From contig NC_003413.1 in assembly GCF_000007305.1 (NCBI RefSeq), positions 372,001 through 436,000 of the forward strand: DNA of 64,000 nt. The letters are read 5' to 3'. Below are positions 44,244 through 53,785 of this stretch, in pieces. Position 1 is the stretch's first letter. Every line of letters starts with the position of its first letter. This stretch comes from Pyrococcus furiosus DSM 3638. GTDB taxonomy: Archaea > Methanobacteriota_B > Thermococci > Thermococcales > Thermococcaceae. The position numbers were made by a program, and so were the translations under genes. Below the pieces are notes generated by a model. That model did no database searches. It was not told where the DNA came from and saw only the letters and a program-made list of their open reading frames with translations.

Positions 44244-45014
44244 ATGAATCTACTAAAGCCACAAATAGCAGGTGGAATAGTTGCCATAACAACTGGAATT
44301 CTTACATCTCTAGCTGGAGTATTTGCGGGAAATGTCCAGATTATAAATATTGGATTAGCTGGAATATTAATCGGAAGCACAATTTTGGCTCTAAAGTCTA
44401 GTGACTACATTAAAAAAGATACCTTAGACACGGTTCTTTCCTCTTATCACTTAATCCTTAGGGAAATTGTTAGGGATTTAGGGCTTGAAGGAAATGCCCT
44501 CTATATTCCTCCTTATATAAATATGCCAAGGGGTGGAATTTTTATACCTTTGAGAGAGGATTTTGACTTAGATTTGGGAAGATTACATGAAGATGAAGTG
44601 TTCCTAACATCAACAGCTAACGAAAGACAGATGGGATTAGTAATCAGACCGCCTGGATACTATCTCATTAGAAAATTTGAAGAGCACTTGGAAGGGGAAT
44701 TAAGTGGTATTGGAGTGGCTGGAGTCGAAAGTGTGGCATCTTCAGTTCTTAAATCTCTAGGGTTAGCAGATAGAGTTTATATTGAGGAAGAAGGAGAGAA
44801 AATTACTGTACATGTCTCCCCAACAAATATTTCATTCTGCAAGAGAAACATTGAAGACTGCCCCAAAGTTGCATGTCCAGTGTGCTCGTCCATATTGCTA
44901 GGACTCGCTAAGGCCACAGGAGAAGTTATATATGTGGAGGAGGTCTCAATTCATAAAAATAAGGACATCAAAATTACCGCTAAGAGGTTAGGAAAGGTGA
45001 AAGGTGCTTTGTAG
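44244..45014 (+). CDS. Hypothetical membrane-anchored protein, 256 aa
   Basis: Two N-terminal helices (about residues 8-28 and 33-50, with a Gly-rich turn), then a soluble domain of about 200 aa. The C-terminal half has a cysteine set in SFCKRNIEDCPKVACPVCSS, which could bind metal or form disulfides. Family not recognised. Leaderless start at ATG 44244. It is followed closely by a small membrane gene and aglB, so a role near glycosylation is possible but not shown. Confidence 0.6.
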   Translation: MNLLKPQIAGGIVAITTGILTSLAGVFAGNVQIINIGLAGILIGSTILALKSSDYIKKDTLDTVLSSYHLILREIVRDLGLEGNALYIPPYINMPRGGIFIPLREDFDLDLGRLHEDEVFLTSTANERQMGLVIRPPGYYLIRKFEEHLEGELSGIGVAGVESVASSVLKSLGLADRVYIEEEGEKITVHVSPTNISFCKRNIEDCPKVACPVCSSILLGLAKATGEVIYVEEVSIHKNKDIKITAKRLGKVKGAL

Positions 45015-45024
45015 GGTGTTAAAA

Positions 45025-45267
45025 ATGGATGTTGAGGACATTATATTGCTTTTTTCTTCCTCATGGATAGTACTTTCGGCAGTAATGAGTAAAAGCATCG
45101 ATGTATTCTTAACTCTCTCACTAATCGGTCTTCTCATTGCCTTAGAAATTGGTTCTCTTTTTCTATCCAAAGAGCAAAAAGAAAATATGAAGCCTCTAAT
45201 TGAGATTCTTCTGGTGGCCTTTGTCATAATTGTTCTAAAAAAGGTCTATGAGGTGTTGAGTGGATGA
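45025..45267 (+). CDS. Small membrane protein upstream of aglB, 80 aa
   Basis: Two or three membrane helices (about residues 5-20, 25-45 and 60-76) separated by LSKEQKENMK. ATG 45025 follows GGGTG at a distance of six bases; the frame back to 45004 is less likely. The TGA overlaps the aglB start (ATGA), so the two are coupled. Function unknown; an accessory subunit of the oligosaccharyltransferase is a guess from position only. Confidence 0.6.
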   Translation: MDVEDIILLFSSSWIVLSAVMSKSIDVFLTLSLIGLLIALEIGSLFLSKEQKENMKPLIEILLVAFVIIVLKKVYEVLSG

Positions 45268-47495
45268 AGATTGATAAAAGGTTGATGGTTATTGTTGCAA
45301 TTGCCACCCTTTTTAGGATGATACCTTTTAGGCTTAAATATCTAGTCGGTTCTGATCCTTACTTTCATCTGGCTTACATTGAAGAGGCTCTCAAGGCTGG
45401 AGAATGGTTCAACTTCTTTACCTATGCTGGAGGTCCCTGGGGATTACAAGTTAGGCTGTTTCACCCCTTAGGATTGTGGGCGACTCCTGCCTACATTTAC
45501 AAACTCTTCAGCTTCCTGGGAATTTCGCTTTATACGGCTTTTAGGGTAACTCCAGTCATATTTGGAGTTCTAACTGTTGTGTTCTTCTATTTAAGCCTTA
45601 AAAAACTCTACAACAGAGACGTGGCCTTTATAGTTGGTCTATTTCTTGGTGTGAACTATGGGCATATTTTCAGATCGATGGCGAACTATTATAGGGGAGA
45701 TAATTACATGCTTTTCTGGTATTCAGTGGCTTTATTGGGGATTGCCCTGGGATTAAAAACAAGAAGTAAGTATAGATACTTATTTTACTTGCTCCCTGGG
45801 ATAGCAACAGGGTTTGCTTCAGCATTCTGGCAGGCTTATTATCCAATTTTTGTTTTCGTACTTGCAGGTGGCCTGCTCCTTGGAGTTTATGCATACCTTA
45901 AAAGTCCAAAGCTATTCCTTGATTCAATTTTAATAGTTCTATCTACCGGTCTTGGGGTCCTAATAGCTAACATCTTGGGGGATAAAGTTGGATACGGGAT
46001 GTTAGGATATACGGATTGGATGGGAAAGAAGGTTGCCGAGACCTTTGGTTTGGAGTTTGGCTTCATAAAAGATGCATATTTGTTAATTCACGTAAAGTAT
46101 CTCCTCCCTCTCTCTTTAGTCTTTCTGGGATTTTTGATCATTACAAAGAAATTAAATCCAAAAATTAAGGTGGGGGTATTGGTTGGAGGATCAATTTTGG
46201 CGTTTATAGTTATGCTAGTCAAGTTTCCAGCATTAAAGGACTTATCAACAGGCTTTGGCACATTTAGGGAAGTTCCAATTTCTGAAACGCTCCCTCCCAC
46301 TTTGGATGATCTATGGAGAGCATACAATATTGCAATTTTTCTTGCTGCTCTTTACATTTTGAGACTAAGAAAAATTAGGAGTGGAGATGCAATTTTATTA
46401 GGGTACGTTATTACTTCGCTTTGGATGCTAAGGTACTGGACAAGGTTCCTCTTCACTGCAGCACCAGCAGTTGCGTTCCTTTCTGGGATTGGAGTTTACG
46501 AGCTAACAAGGCGTATAAAGGAGAACAAAATTAGAATAACCTCTTTGGGAGTTGTAATTTTGCTATCTTCGGCATTTTCTCTTGGAGAAGTCTACAGCGT
46601 AAAACCGTTTATGAATGAAAACTGGGAGAAAGCTTTGATATTCATAAGGGAAAATTCAAATGAAAACGATATCGTGTTGACTTGGTGGGATTGGGGACAC
46701 TTCGTGACTTATTATGCAAGAAGAAGTCCTGTAGCCCAGGGAAGTCCAAATTCTGGGGTTGCTGGATACTATCTTGGATTAGTTGATAATGGGTGGGCGC
46801 AGAGTTTGGGAGTGGATTATGTGATAGTGTCCCTCTATGATATCCTAAAGTTTGAGGCGATAGTCGATACGGCAAAGCTCTCCCGAAAATGGGAGAATAT
46901 TAGCAGGGCCGACTATGGGGTTGATTTCTTAAAGTTAACGGAAAGCACAGGGAGCATTTTAAGATTTGATTCTCAATATTCTACCCTAATTGTGAAAGAG
47001 GGAAATATTAGGGTCATTTTAAGTGGAAAGGTTGTGTATCCGAGGGAGGCTATAATTGAAAGTAATGGAAGAATAAAAAATCTGAAATATCCTGCCAGGA
47101 GTGGGGTATATGTATATGTAAATCTTGATTATGGCTACGCTATCCTTGCGAATGAAAAAGCTTGGGAGACTAATTTGCTCAGACTGTTCACCCAGAGGAC
47201 AGGAGAAAATTACGAGCTTGTTTATTCTGATGGTGGATTTGTAAAAGTATTTAGGTTTGTTCATCCAAACGTGGTTTTTAGGGGAAATAAGTTTATCTTA
47301 ACTGGGAACGGGACAGGATTGGGGTTATATGGGTATTTAGACAATGGAACTTTAGTCTTCAAGAAATGGTATTCAGTAAAGAACATGCAAGAGTTTGAGC
47401 TTCCAAATAATTTAAATGGAAGTGTCGTTGTGAGATACGTTTATACTCAGGGAAAAATTGTATTGGATAGAGGAATTGTGAGGGTAAAGAATTAA
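45264..47495 (+). CDS. aglB: Oligosaccharyltransferase AglB, short form (STT3 family)
   Basis: 743-aa membrane enzyme that moves lipid-linked glycans to Asn in sequons. About thirteen N-terminal helices; the metal-binding Asp31 in GSDPYFHLAY, MANYYRGDNYMLFWY in an external loop, and the sequon-binding motif WWDWG at 474-478, followed by a beta-rich soluble domain. The DK/MI-type motif region SLYDILKFEAI follows. Pyrococcus also has a longer AglB elsewhere (known). The GT4 enzyme at 30.1 kb would make the first lipid-linked sugar. Confidence 0.92.
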   Translation: MKIDKRLMVIVAIATLFRMIPFRLKYLVGSDPYFHLAYIEEALKAGEWFNFFTYAGGPWGLQVRLFHPLGLWATPAYIYKLFSFLGISLYTAFRVTPVIFGVLTVVFFYLSLKKLYNRDVAFIVGLFLGVNYGHIFRSMANYYRGDNYMLFWYSVALLGIALGLKTRSKYRYLFYLLPGIATGFASAFWQAYYPIFVFVLAGGLLLGVYAYLKSPKLFLDSILIVLSTGLGVLIANILGDKVGYGMLGYTDWMGKKVAETFGLEFGFIKDAYLLIHVKYLLPLSLVFLGFLIITKKLNPKIKVGVLVGGSILAFIVMLVKFPALKDLSTGFGTFREVPISETLPPTLDDLWRAYNIAIFLAALYILRLRKIRSGDAILLGYVITSLWMLRYWTRFLFTAAPAVAFLSGIGVYELTRRIKENKIRITSLGVVILLSSAFSLGEVYSVKPFMNENWEKALIFIRENSNENDIVLTWWDWGHFVTYYARRSPVAQGSPNSGVAGYYLGLVDNGWAQSLGVDYVIVSLYDILKFEAIVDTAKLSRKWENISRADYGVDFLKLTESTGSILRFDSQYSTLIVKEGNIRVILSGKVVYPREAIIESNGRIKNLKYPARSGVYVYVNLDYGYAILANEKAWETNLLRLFTQRTGENYELVYSDGGFVKVFRFVHPNVVFRGNKFILTGNGTGLGLYGYLDNGTLVFKKWYSVKNMQEFELPNNLNGSVVVRYVYTQGKIVLDRGIVRVKN

Positions 47496-48496
47496 TCTTT
47501 TTCAAGCTTCACTCTAAGTTCTTCGGCGAACCAATTTACCCTCTGTGGGAACGGGATTTCGATTCCTTCTCTGTCCAGGGCTTCTTTTATTTTCTGTACT
47601 ATCTGAGTTCTAACGTCAAACCATTTTTGAGTCGGTGCCCAAGCTCTGACAGCTATGTTAACGCTGCTATCCCCCAGATTGTCAACAAAAACCATAGGCT
47701 CTGGTTCAGCTAACACGTAAGGCATTTCATCTAAGACTCTTTTAATGACTTCTATGGCTTTTTGAGCATCTTCTTTGTAAGCTATTCCAACAACTATATC
47801 AACTCTTCTAGCTGGATATTTCATCAAATTCTTAATATCACTGTTAAACAGCTTTTCGTTTGGTATTCTAACAAGTAATCCATCCCAGGTTCTAATTCTA
47901 GTGGAGAAAATTCTTATGTCATGGACGATTCCAGAATATCCAGCAACTTCAACGGGATCCCCTATCTTTAGAGGTTTGTCGAAGTACATGAATATTCCCG
48001 AGATGAAGTTTGAAACAACAGTTTGGGATGCGAAACCGAGGACTATACCCGTTATTCCCGCAGCTGCAATTATTGTGGATAATCTACCCGTCAATCCCAT
48101 GATGTTTAAGGCCAAGAAGAATGCCAAAGTAACTAGGACATAGAAAAATATCTTTGCCTTTATTTGAGCATCTGGTCCTCCTTTTATTGCTAAGTATTTT
48201 TGTGCTCTCTTTCCTATTTGATAAGCTACATAGAACAAGAGTAGCCCAGTTATGAGGGAACTGAGTTTGCTTCCAAATACTTCAATATCCAATATCCCAA
48301 GGGCATCAAGTGCATACAGTACAGAACCTATTATTATGAAATTTCTCACGAGCTTTGCAGTTTCTTCATTGAATATCCATATGTACTTGGTGCTCTTTGA
48401 TAGGGATAAAATCCACTTGTATATTAGCCCACTTATTATAACCCCCACGGCTACTGCAACCAATGCATTAATTATTCCTTCCCAGGGGATGTTCAT
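47492..48496 (-). CDS. mscS: Small-conductance mechanosensitive channel (MscS family)
   Basis: 334 aa. Four helices, the last being the pore-lining helix in AAAGITGIVLGFASQTVVSN, then the MscS beta domain (PLKIGDPVEVAGYSGIVHDI) and the C-terminal alpha/beta domain. Protects against osmotic downshock. Convergent with aglB (4-base overlap), and directly downstream of the DUF432 gene. Confidence 0.92.
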   Translation of the reverse strand: MNIPWEGIINALVAVAVGVIISGLIYKWILSLSKSTKYIWIFNEETAKLVRNFIIIGSVLYALDALGILDIEVFGSKLSSLITGLLLFYVAYQIGKRAQKYLAIKGGPDAQIKAKIFFYVLVTLAFFLALNIMGLTGRLSTIIAAAGITGIVLGFASQTVVSNFISGIFMYFDKPLKIGDPVEVAGYSGIVHDIRIFSTRIRTWDGLLVRIPNEKLFNSDIKNLMKYPARRVDIVVGIAYKEDAQKAIEVIKRVLDEMPYVLAEPEPMVFVDNLGDSSVNIAVRAWAPTQKWFDVRTQIVQKIKEALDREGIEIPFPQRVNWFAEELRVKLEKD

Positions 48497-48499
48497 AGC

Positions 48500-49126
48500 C
48501 TACCACCTCATCCTAAAGCTTATACTTCTCTCACTTCCTACGACATTCAGTCCTTCCATTGGGGGTTTTCCTGTATTAATGACTTCTAAATCCTTCTCAA
48601 TGATCACGTTAATTAAGGGATAGAACGCCTTATCCTCTGAGTAATACATAGTGTCGAAAAGAGGAAACACGATTTTCTCAACAAATCCCCATTCCTCAGT
48701 TCTGTTTTCAATTATTACCTTTATATTTCCAATTCCCACTGGTTTCTTGTTTATCATTGACTTTGCATACCTGGCAATAACTCCACTTTCTAAACTGCCA
48801 TAGAGTGCATATTTTTCTCTTCCAACGTTAAACCTATCGATCTCAACTTTACCAGTTTTTACAGAAACTTCAATTGGAACACTTAGAAAGCCTTCAATCT
48901 TTTCATGAGGGGCAATGGATAGTGGAGTTTCGAGCCTTACCATCATTAGCTTAACTCCATATCCAACTGCAGGGGCTGGAAGGAATGAAATCTTATCCCC
49001 AACTATTATTACCTTCTTACCTTCCCTAGTGTAGACAAAGTACTCGTTGTCTTTTTTAATTTCCACACTGACTTCTCCAAAGTTGAATTTTGTGTTATCT
49101 CTTAATGATATTTCCCCAAACATCAT
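48500..49126 (-). CDS. DUF432 family protein, 208 aa
   Basis: Soluble beta-rich archaeal protein of unknown function; LPAPAVGYGVKLMMVRLETP and RYAKSMINKKPVGIGNIKV are typical. DUF432 genes often sit next to MscS genes, as here (3 bases apart). ATG 49126 or 49123; no ribosome binding site, but TATA-like CTAATAAAG about 25 bases upstream (49147-49155) suggests a leaderless message. Confidence 0.75.
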   Translation of the reverse strand: MMFGEISLRDNTKFNFGEVSVEIKKDNEYFVYTREGKKVIIVGDKISFLPAPAVGYGVKLMMVRLETPLSIAPHEKIEGFLSVPIEVSVKTGKVEIDRFNVGREKYALYGSLESGVIARYAKSMINKKPVGIGNIKVIIENRTEEWGFVEKIVFPLFDTMYYSEDKAFYPLINVIIEKDLEVINTGKPPMEGLNVVGSERSISFRMRW

Positions 49127-49176
49127 TTCTTAATGTATGAGACAACTTTATTAGTGTTGCTAAAGAAAATATTTTT

Positions 49177-49662
49177 GTGTGGGTCGAAGTCTTATCTTAT
49201 CATAAATACAACCCTCCACCAAGGCCCCTTTTCAGAAAGGGAAGCTTTGAAGTTGTTGGAAAAAGGCTAGTTTTCAAACTAAAACCTCTTGGAGAGATTA
49301 TGCTTAACTTAGAATTCCTCACAAAGACTGAGGGGGTTTTGCTGACATTTTACAATCCACCAAGGAGAGGAATAAGGTTTGTTTTTCCGAAGAACTTTGA
49401 AGTTCTAGTAACGGTTGGTAGAAATCCCCTTGTTTATAGTATTGAAAACTTAATAAAACTCGCTGTTTCTGTTTATTCCTCCTTACTTGATAGTGTTCCT
49501 CTTGAAAGAGGAATTTTGAGGATAGTGGGGGATAACGTGGCTATAGTCACTGATCGTGGAATTTCCCAGGTAAGAGTGGAAGATCTAGAGGGAGAAATAA
49601 GAAGAAGAGTAGAAGAATTCCTAGGTGTTATAGAATTTCTTAAGTCCAACAATACTCAGTAG
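49177..49662 (+). CDS. Hypothetical protein, 161 aa
   Basis: Family not recognised. Soluble, starts at GTG 49177 without a clear ribosome binding site, and shows alternating strands followed by a C-terminal helix (VEDLEGEIRRRVEEFLGVIE). Its last 42 bases overlap the convergent beta-propeller gene. The good codon pattern and lack of internal stops support a real gene. Confidence 0.55.
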   Translation: MWVEVLSYHKYNPPPRPLFRKGSFEVVGKRLVFKLKPLGEIMLNLEFLTKTEGVLLTFYNPPRRGIRFVFPKNFEVLVTVGRNPLVYSIENLIKLAVSVYSSLLDSVPLERGILRIVGDNVAIVTDRGISQVRVEDLEGEIRRRVEEFLGVIEFLKSNNTQ

Positions 49663-50808
49663 TGAAGCCACTAAGAAAAATCCTACCCCACATATACTTG
49701 GCAAAACTTCATCTTTGTGAAGGACTATAAATGTATTACTTCCAGTCCCGATTGCAATGTAATCTTGGGAAATTCCCATACTCCTAACATATCCAACTGG
49801 CATTTCTCCTTTTATTTTTCCATTTTCAATAACATACAGGCTACCCACACTGTATATGGTTCCATTTTTCTCTTTAAATTCGCCTGCACCTACGAGGAGT
49901 CTTCCATCCATAAGTCCGAGTACTTTTCCTCTGTATGGTATTTGAACCTTCCATAAGATTTCTTTTTTATCAAGGTCTATTGTTACCACATTCCTATTCC
50001 CTGCGACATAAGCCACGTTGCCAGAAACTAAAATATCTTCAACAAAAAATAGCGTCAAGTTTCCAACTACTCTCCCTTGGGAATCAATTATGTAGACATG
50101 TCCACTCTCTCCGTATCCCGTTCCCACCACTGCTTTTCCATTCCATACTTCGATATCTCTCACCCATTCTCCAAGAGATACGTTCCACAATAGCTTACCA
50201 TCTTTGGAAATACCATAGACACTGCCGAATTTCTCTTTACCAACAAAACCCGAGGGATACCCTGTTCCTACGTAGATAACTTCTCCAACCCTAACTCTGC
50301 TTGCCATTTCTGTCAGATTCACCCTCCATACTTCTTCCATTGTTGAAAGGTTTACCTTATACACTATTCCCTTACTTTCTCCTGAGAAGACGTCACCCGT
50401 AGCTAGATAAGCATAATCTCCGTCCAATGTAAAGTCATAGAGCTTATATTTTGTGAGGAATCTTCCTGTATAATTTCCCGAAGAGTTTAGCTTTAAGAGC
50501 CCTCCCATACTGCCCACTAGTATTTCTTCCTTCCAAGGAACGAGTTTCGTTACAAATCCAGAATCTATCTCCCAGAGTTTTGTTCCATCTAGCTTATATG
50601 CTCCAATAGTTCCCAGGTAGTATATTCCTATTAGACCTGAGCTATTAGCCACCATCCTATAAGAGCAAGCAGCATAAACTGTAGAATTCTGAATTGTAAT
50701 TGCTTCGATGCTCTTTTGATACTCTATATTTTCACATATTTTTCCTTCCCAGGCCTGTACAAAGGGGAGCAGAAGAAATAATACAATGAGGGAAATGAAT
50801 TTTTTCAT
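49621..50808 (-). CDS. Secreted PQQ-like beta-propeller protein, second cluster
   Basis: 395 aa. Signal peptide at 1-19, about six to seven propeller blades each with a pattern like VYGISKDGKLLWNVSLG or YIIDSQGRVVGNLTL, and a C-terminal membrane helix (about 367-388). Outward-facing, membrane-anchored. It is last of the second MoxR operon, two bases after the membrane gene. Quinone binding is not implied; many such propellers only bind proteins. Confidence 0.75.
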   Translation of the reverse strand: MKKFISLIVLFLLLPFVQAWEGKICENIEYQKSIEAITIQNSTVYAACSYRMVANSSGLIGIYYLGTIGAYKLDGTKLWEIDSGFVTKLVPWKEEILVGSMGGLLKLNSSGNYTGRFLTKYKLYDFTLDGDYAYLATGDVFSGESKGIVYKVNLSTMEEVWRVNLTEMASRVRVGEVIYVGTGYPSGFVGKEKFGSVYGISKDGKLLWNVSLGEWVRDIEVWNGKAVVGTGYGESGHVYIIDSQGRVVGNLTLFFVEDILVSGNVAYVAGNRNVVTIDLDKKEILWKVQIPYRGKVLGLMDGRLLVGAGEFKEKNGTIYSVGSLYVIENGKIKGEMPVGYVRSMGISQDYIAIGTGSNTFIVLHKDEVLPSICGVGFFLVASLLSIVGLKKFYNT

Positions 50809-50810
50809 TT

Positions 50811-51626
50811 TTACACCTCCTGAACTTTTTCATTTGAATATACAATTATTCTCGTTCCATTGTTTTGACTCTCAAGGATTTTTTTGAGGGGGAAGTTGTT
50901 TAGATATACTTTGTATTCTCCTTGGAACTCCTTAATTTTAATTTCTTCTGGTCCAGATATGGGTATAATCCTTATTTTGTTTCCCTCAACTCTGAACTCA
51001 GTTTTTAAAGGAACCTTCACTCTAACTACTGTAATAACGTTGTTTGTTTTTTCTTGGGAAAGTATGTAGAAGGATAATGAGAGAGTTATCAACAAAAGAG
51101 CAATTGGAATGTTTATTTCAAAGTTTAGTGCCATATCCTTGAGAAAGTAGAATAGTAAACCACTAGCTCCCACTACAACTAGAGAATACCCGAATCCCAA
51201 TGTGAAATCTTTCCAGTTTAGGTTAATTCTTTCATATTTTCCCCAGGTATCTGAAATAAAGGCGAGAGAGAGCAAAACAACTGTGATGAATTCATCTTCA
51301 GATGTATAATGAAGTGGGATCATTCCCAATATGATGCCCGAAAATTTTGGGAAAAGCTCTTTCATTACTGGGCTGTTTAGAAGCCATATGAAAGTTGTCA
51401 TGAAAAAGTATGTTAATGATAAAGATTGGAGAGAGTAATCTGAGAATATAAATGCAATTGTCATTAGCCCGAAAATTATAAGGAAGAACGTTTCTGGAGC
51501 TAAGGGTATTTGCAAGTATTCTAATCCTAAACTAATTAATTCCTTGAGTACACTAACGTTTTCGACAGCCTCCATTATTTTGTAAAATATTATCAACGTC
51601 AAAATAACTCGGACGATTTTCATCAT
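50811..51626 (-). CDS. Membrane protein of the second MoxR operon, 271 aa
   Basis: About seven membrane helices over residues 5-205, then a small soluble C-terminal domain (FRVEGNKIRIIPISGPEEIK). No family recognised. Start at 51626 overlaps the DUF58 stop by four bases. Occupies the same operon rank as the 171-aa membrane gene of the first cluster. Confidence 0.65.
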   Translation of the reverse strand: MMKIVRVILTLIIFYKIMEAVENVSVLKELISLGLEYLQIPLAPETFFLIIFGLMTIAFIFSDYSLQSLSLTYFFMTTFIWLLNSPVMKELFPKFSGIILGMIPLHYTSEDEFITVVLLSLAFISDTWGKYERINLNWKDFTLGFGYSLVVVGASGLLFYFLKDMALNFEINIPIALLLITLSLSFYILSQEKTNNVITVVRVKVPLKTEFRVEGNKIRIIPISGPEEIKIKEFQGEYKVYLNNFPLKKILESQNNGTRIIVYSNEKVQEV

Positions 51627-52822
51627 GCGGTCATCACCACCTTAAGGAATGCCTGTCTAATGTCGTGCTTTGATACATCCCACAATATTGCTGGAAACTT
51701 TAACTCACTATGCAAGGATTTCTTCTTTAAATTTACTAGGATTCCCTCATTGGGCATTATCTTCTTGTAGAGTGAAATGTCAACTAAAACTACATTTCCC
51801 TTTATTTTCTTTAGCTCTTCTATGATTTCCTCTGTAACGTTTGTTATCAAGATTATTGTGGGAGCATACCTCATAAGAACTTGGGAAGCCTTTGAAAATG
51901 CTTCATTTATTGTTTCTTCAACTTTGTACTCCGCTCCTAATAAAGCCTTAAGTATCGTCTCTCTATGAGCTGATGAAGAGGAGGGAGTTACTAGCTTTTC
52001 CTGACCTATTACGTATAGTCCCACATTATTCCCTTTAGATAGATAAAAGGTTGCAAGAGCATACGCTAAATCAACTGCGTACTCAAGGGGATTATCTACG
52101 TGAGAACCGAGGTTTTCCATTCTTGAATCTAGGAATATCATTATGCTTCTCTTTCCTTCCCTCTCAAATTCATTAACCAACAATTTTCCAGTTCTTGCAG
52201 TTGCCTTCCAGTTAATAAACTTAAACGCATCTCCATAGACATATTCTCTTATCTCTTTAAAGTCAGTTGTTAAAGCTCCTGTTAAGGAGTATAGCATCAC
52301 TGGGGATTTTTTAGTTAGGACTTTCTTTGCCCTTACGACTCTCCCAATCCCTGGGGAAGGAACAACAGCTATTTTTATTGGCTCTCCGGTAAGGAAATAG
52401 CTCATTGGATAAAACTTAAGGAAATGAATGCAAAACACTTCTACTTTAGGAAGCTCAAATTCTCCTCTTTTTAGTGGGACTAAGGTGTAGGAAATTTCAA
52501 ATTTCCTCTTGAATGGGTGAACAAAAGTTGTTGTCGATGTCTTCCCTTCTACTTTAAAGGAGGCTGGGGGGTTATCTCTCACAAGGACGATTCCAATCCC
52601 CTTTCTAACCTTAACCTTAAGTGTTACATTTATTCTCTCTCCGACTCTAGTCCTCGTTTTCTCTATCTCTCTCTCAACAGTGACATCTTTTGGAGGTTCA
52701 AGAATTAAGCCCAGCATAAGCACTACTAACGGAAAGAAGGCTAAGTTAGGAGACGTTCCAAATAACAGAGAGAGTAAAATAAACACCACGAAGAGCGAAC
52801 CGAAAAAGTTTGTCCCCCTCAT
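51623..52822 (-). CDS. DUF58 protein, second cluster
   Basis: 399 aa. Two N-terminal helices (about 8-42), a beta domain (RVGERINVTLKVKVRKG), the DUF58 core REYVYGDAFKFINWKATAR and a vWA-like domain with IFLDSRMENLG. The same architecture as the first-cluster DUF58 but clearly diverged. ATG 52822 lies nine bases after the MoxR stop. Confidence 0.85.
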   Translation of the reverse strand: MRGTNFFGSLFVVFILLSLLFGTSPNLAFFPLVVLMLGLILEPPKDVTVEREIEKTRTRVGERINVTLKVKVRKGIGIVLVRDNPPASFKVEGKTSTTTFVHPFKRKFEISYTLVPLKRGEFELPKVEVFCIHFLKFYPMSYFLTGEPIKIAVVPSPGIGRVVRAKKVLTKKSPVMLYSLTGALTTDFKEIREYVYGDAFKFINWKATARTGKLLVNEFEREGKRSIMIFLDSRMENLGSHVDNPLEYAVDLAYALATFYLSKGNNVGLYVIGQEKLVTPSSSSAHRETILKALLGAEYKVEETINEAFSKASQVLMRYAPTIILITNVTEEIIEELKKIKGNVVLVDISLYKKIMPNEGILVNLKKKSLHSELKFPAILWDVSKHDIRQAFLKVVMTA

Positions 52823-52831
52823 GGCCCTTCC

Positions 52832-53785
52832 TCAGTACTTTAAATCTTTTGGAACGGGGACACTCTCAAGAGCTTCTCTCACAATCTCAATTTCTATCCC
52901 CTTTTCTAGCGAGTATTCTGGTTTTAGGAAGATTCTGTGAGCTAGTGCTTCAATTGCGAACTCTTTTACGTCATCAGGAATTACATAGTCTCTTCCTTCC
53001 ACGTAGGCATTTGCTTTTGCGAGCTTCATTAAGGCCAATCCACCTCTCGGGCTTGGGCCTGCCTCAACCCTCTCATCTTCTCTTATTGTCCTCACGATTC
53101 TAACTATGTACTTAAGTATGTCCTCGTGAATCTTGACGTTTCTCTCAACGTCTTCCTGCATTTTTAGAAATTCACTCTTTGTAATTGCAGGCTTTAGGTC
53201 AGTTGTGGGGTCATCTTTTCCCCATCTTAGTCTTGCCTTTAGGATTTCCACTTCTTCACTTTCATTCTTTGGGTAGCCAATGCTCATTCTAACCAGAAAT
53301 CTGTCTAACTGGGCCTCTGGAAGGGGATAAGTCCCCTCGAACTCAAGAGGGTTTTGAGTTGCTATTACAAAGAATGGCCTTTCTAAGACGAATGTTTCTC
53401 CTTCTATTGTCACCTGTCTTTCTTCCATTGCTTCTAGAAGCGCTGACTGGGTTTTTGGTGGGGCCCTATTTATTTCATCAGCAAGCAACACATTTGTAAA
53501 TATTGGCCCTTTGACTATTTCGAATGTTCCCTTCTCTGGTCTCCAAACTTTTGTACCCAAGATATCCGAAGGTAGTAGGTCTGGTGTGAACTGAACTCTC
53601 CTATACTCCAATCCCAAGACTTTGGCGAATGCCTTTGCTAAGAGTGTTTTTCCTAGCCCTGGGTTATCTTCAAAGAGTACGTTTCCGTTAGCGAGTGCAG
53701 CACTTAAAACTTTTCTAACGACATCTTCATGACCTACAAAGGCAACGCTAATTTCCTCTACTATTCTCTCCAGTTTAGCTGACAT
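52832..53785 (-). CDS. MoxR-type AAA+ ATPase, second cluster
   Basis: 317 aa: Walker A EDNPGLGKTLLA, Walker B VLLADEINRAPPKTQSALLE, sensor 1 VIATQNPLEFEGTY, and GPSPRGGLALMKLA with the arginine. ATG 53785 (MSAKLERIV) with GGAGG ten bases upstream is preferred to the frame that starts at 53794, one base from the same ribosome binding site. The start lies 11 bases inside the upstream gene. Confidence 0.9.
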   Translation of the reverse strand: MSAKLERIVEEISVAFVGHEDVVRKVLSAALANGNVLFEDNPGLGKTLLAKAFAKVLGLEYRRVQFTPDLLPSDILGTKVWRPEKGTFEIVKGPIFTNVLLADEINRAPPKTQSALLEAMEERQVTIEGETFVLERPFFVIATQNPLEFEGTYPLPEAQLDRFLVRMSIGYPKNESEEVEILKARLRWGKDDPTTDLKPAITKSEFLKMQEDVERNVKIHEDILKYIVRIVRTIREDERVEAGPSPRGGLALMKLAKANAYVEGRDYVIPDDVKEFAIEALAHRIFLKPEYSLEKGIEIEIVREALESVPVPKDLKY

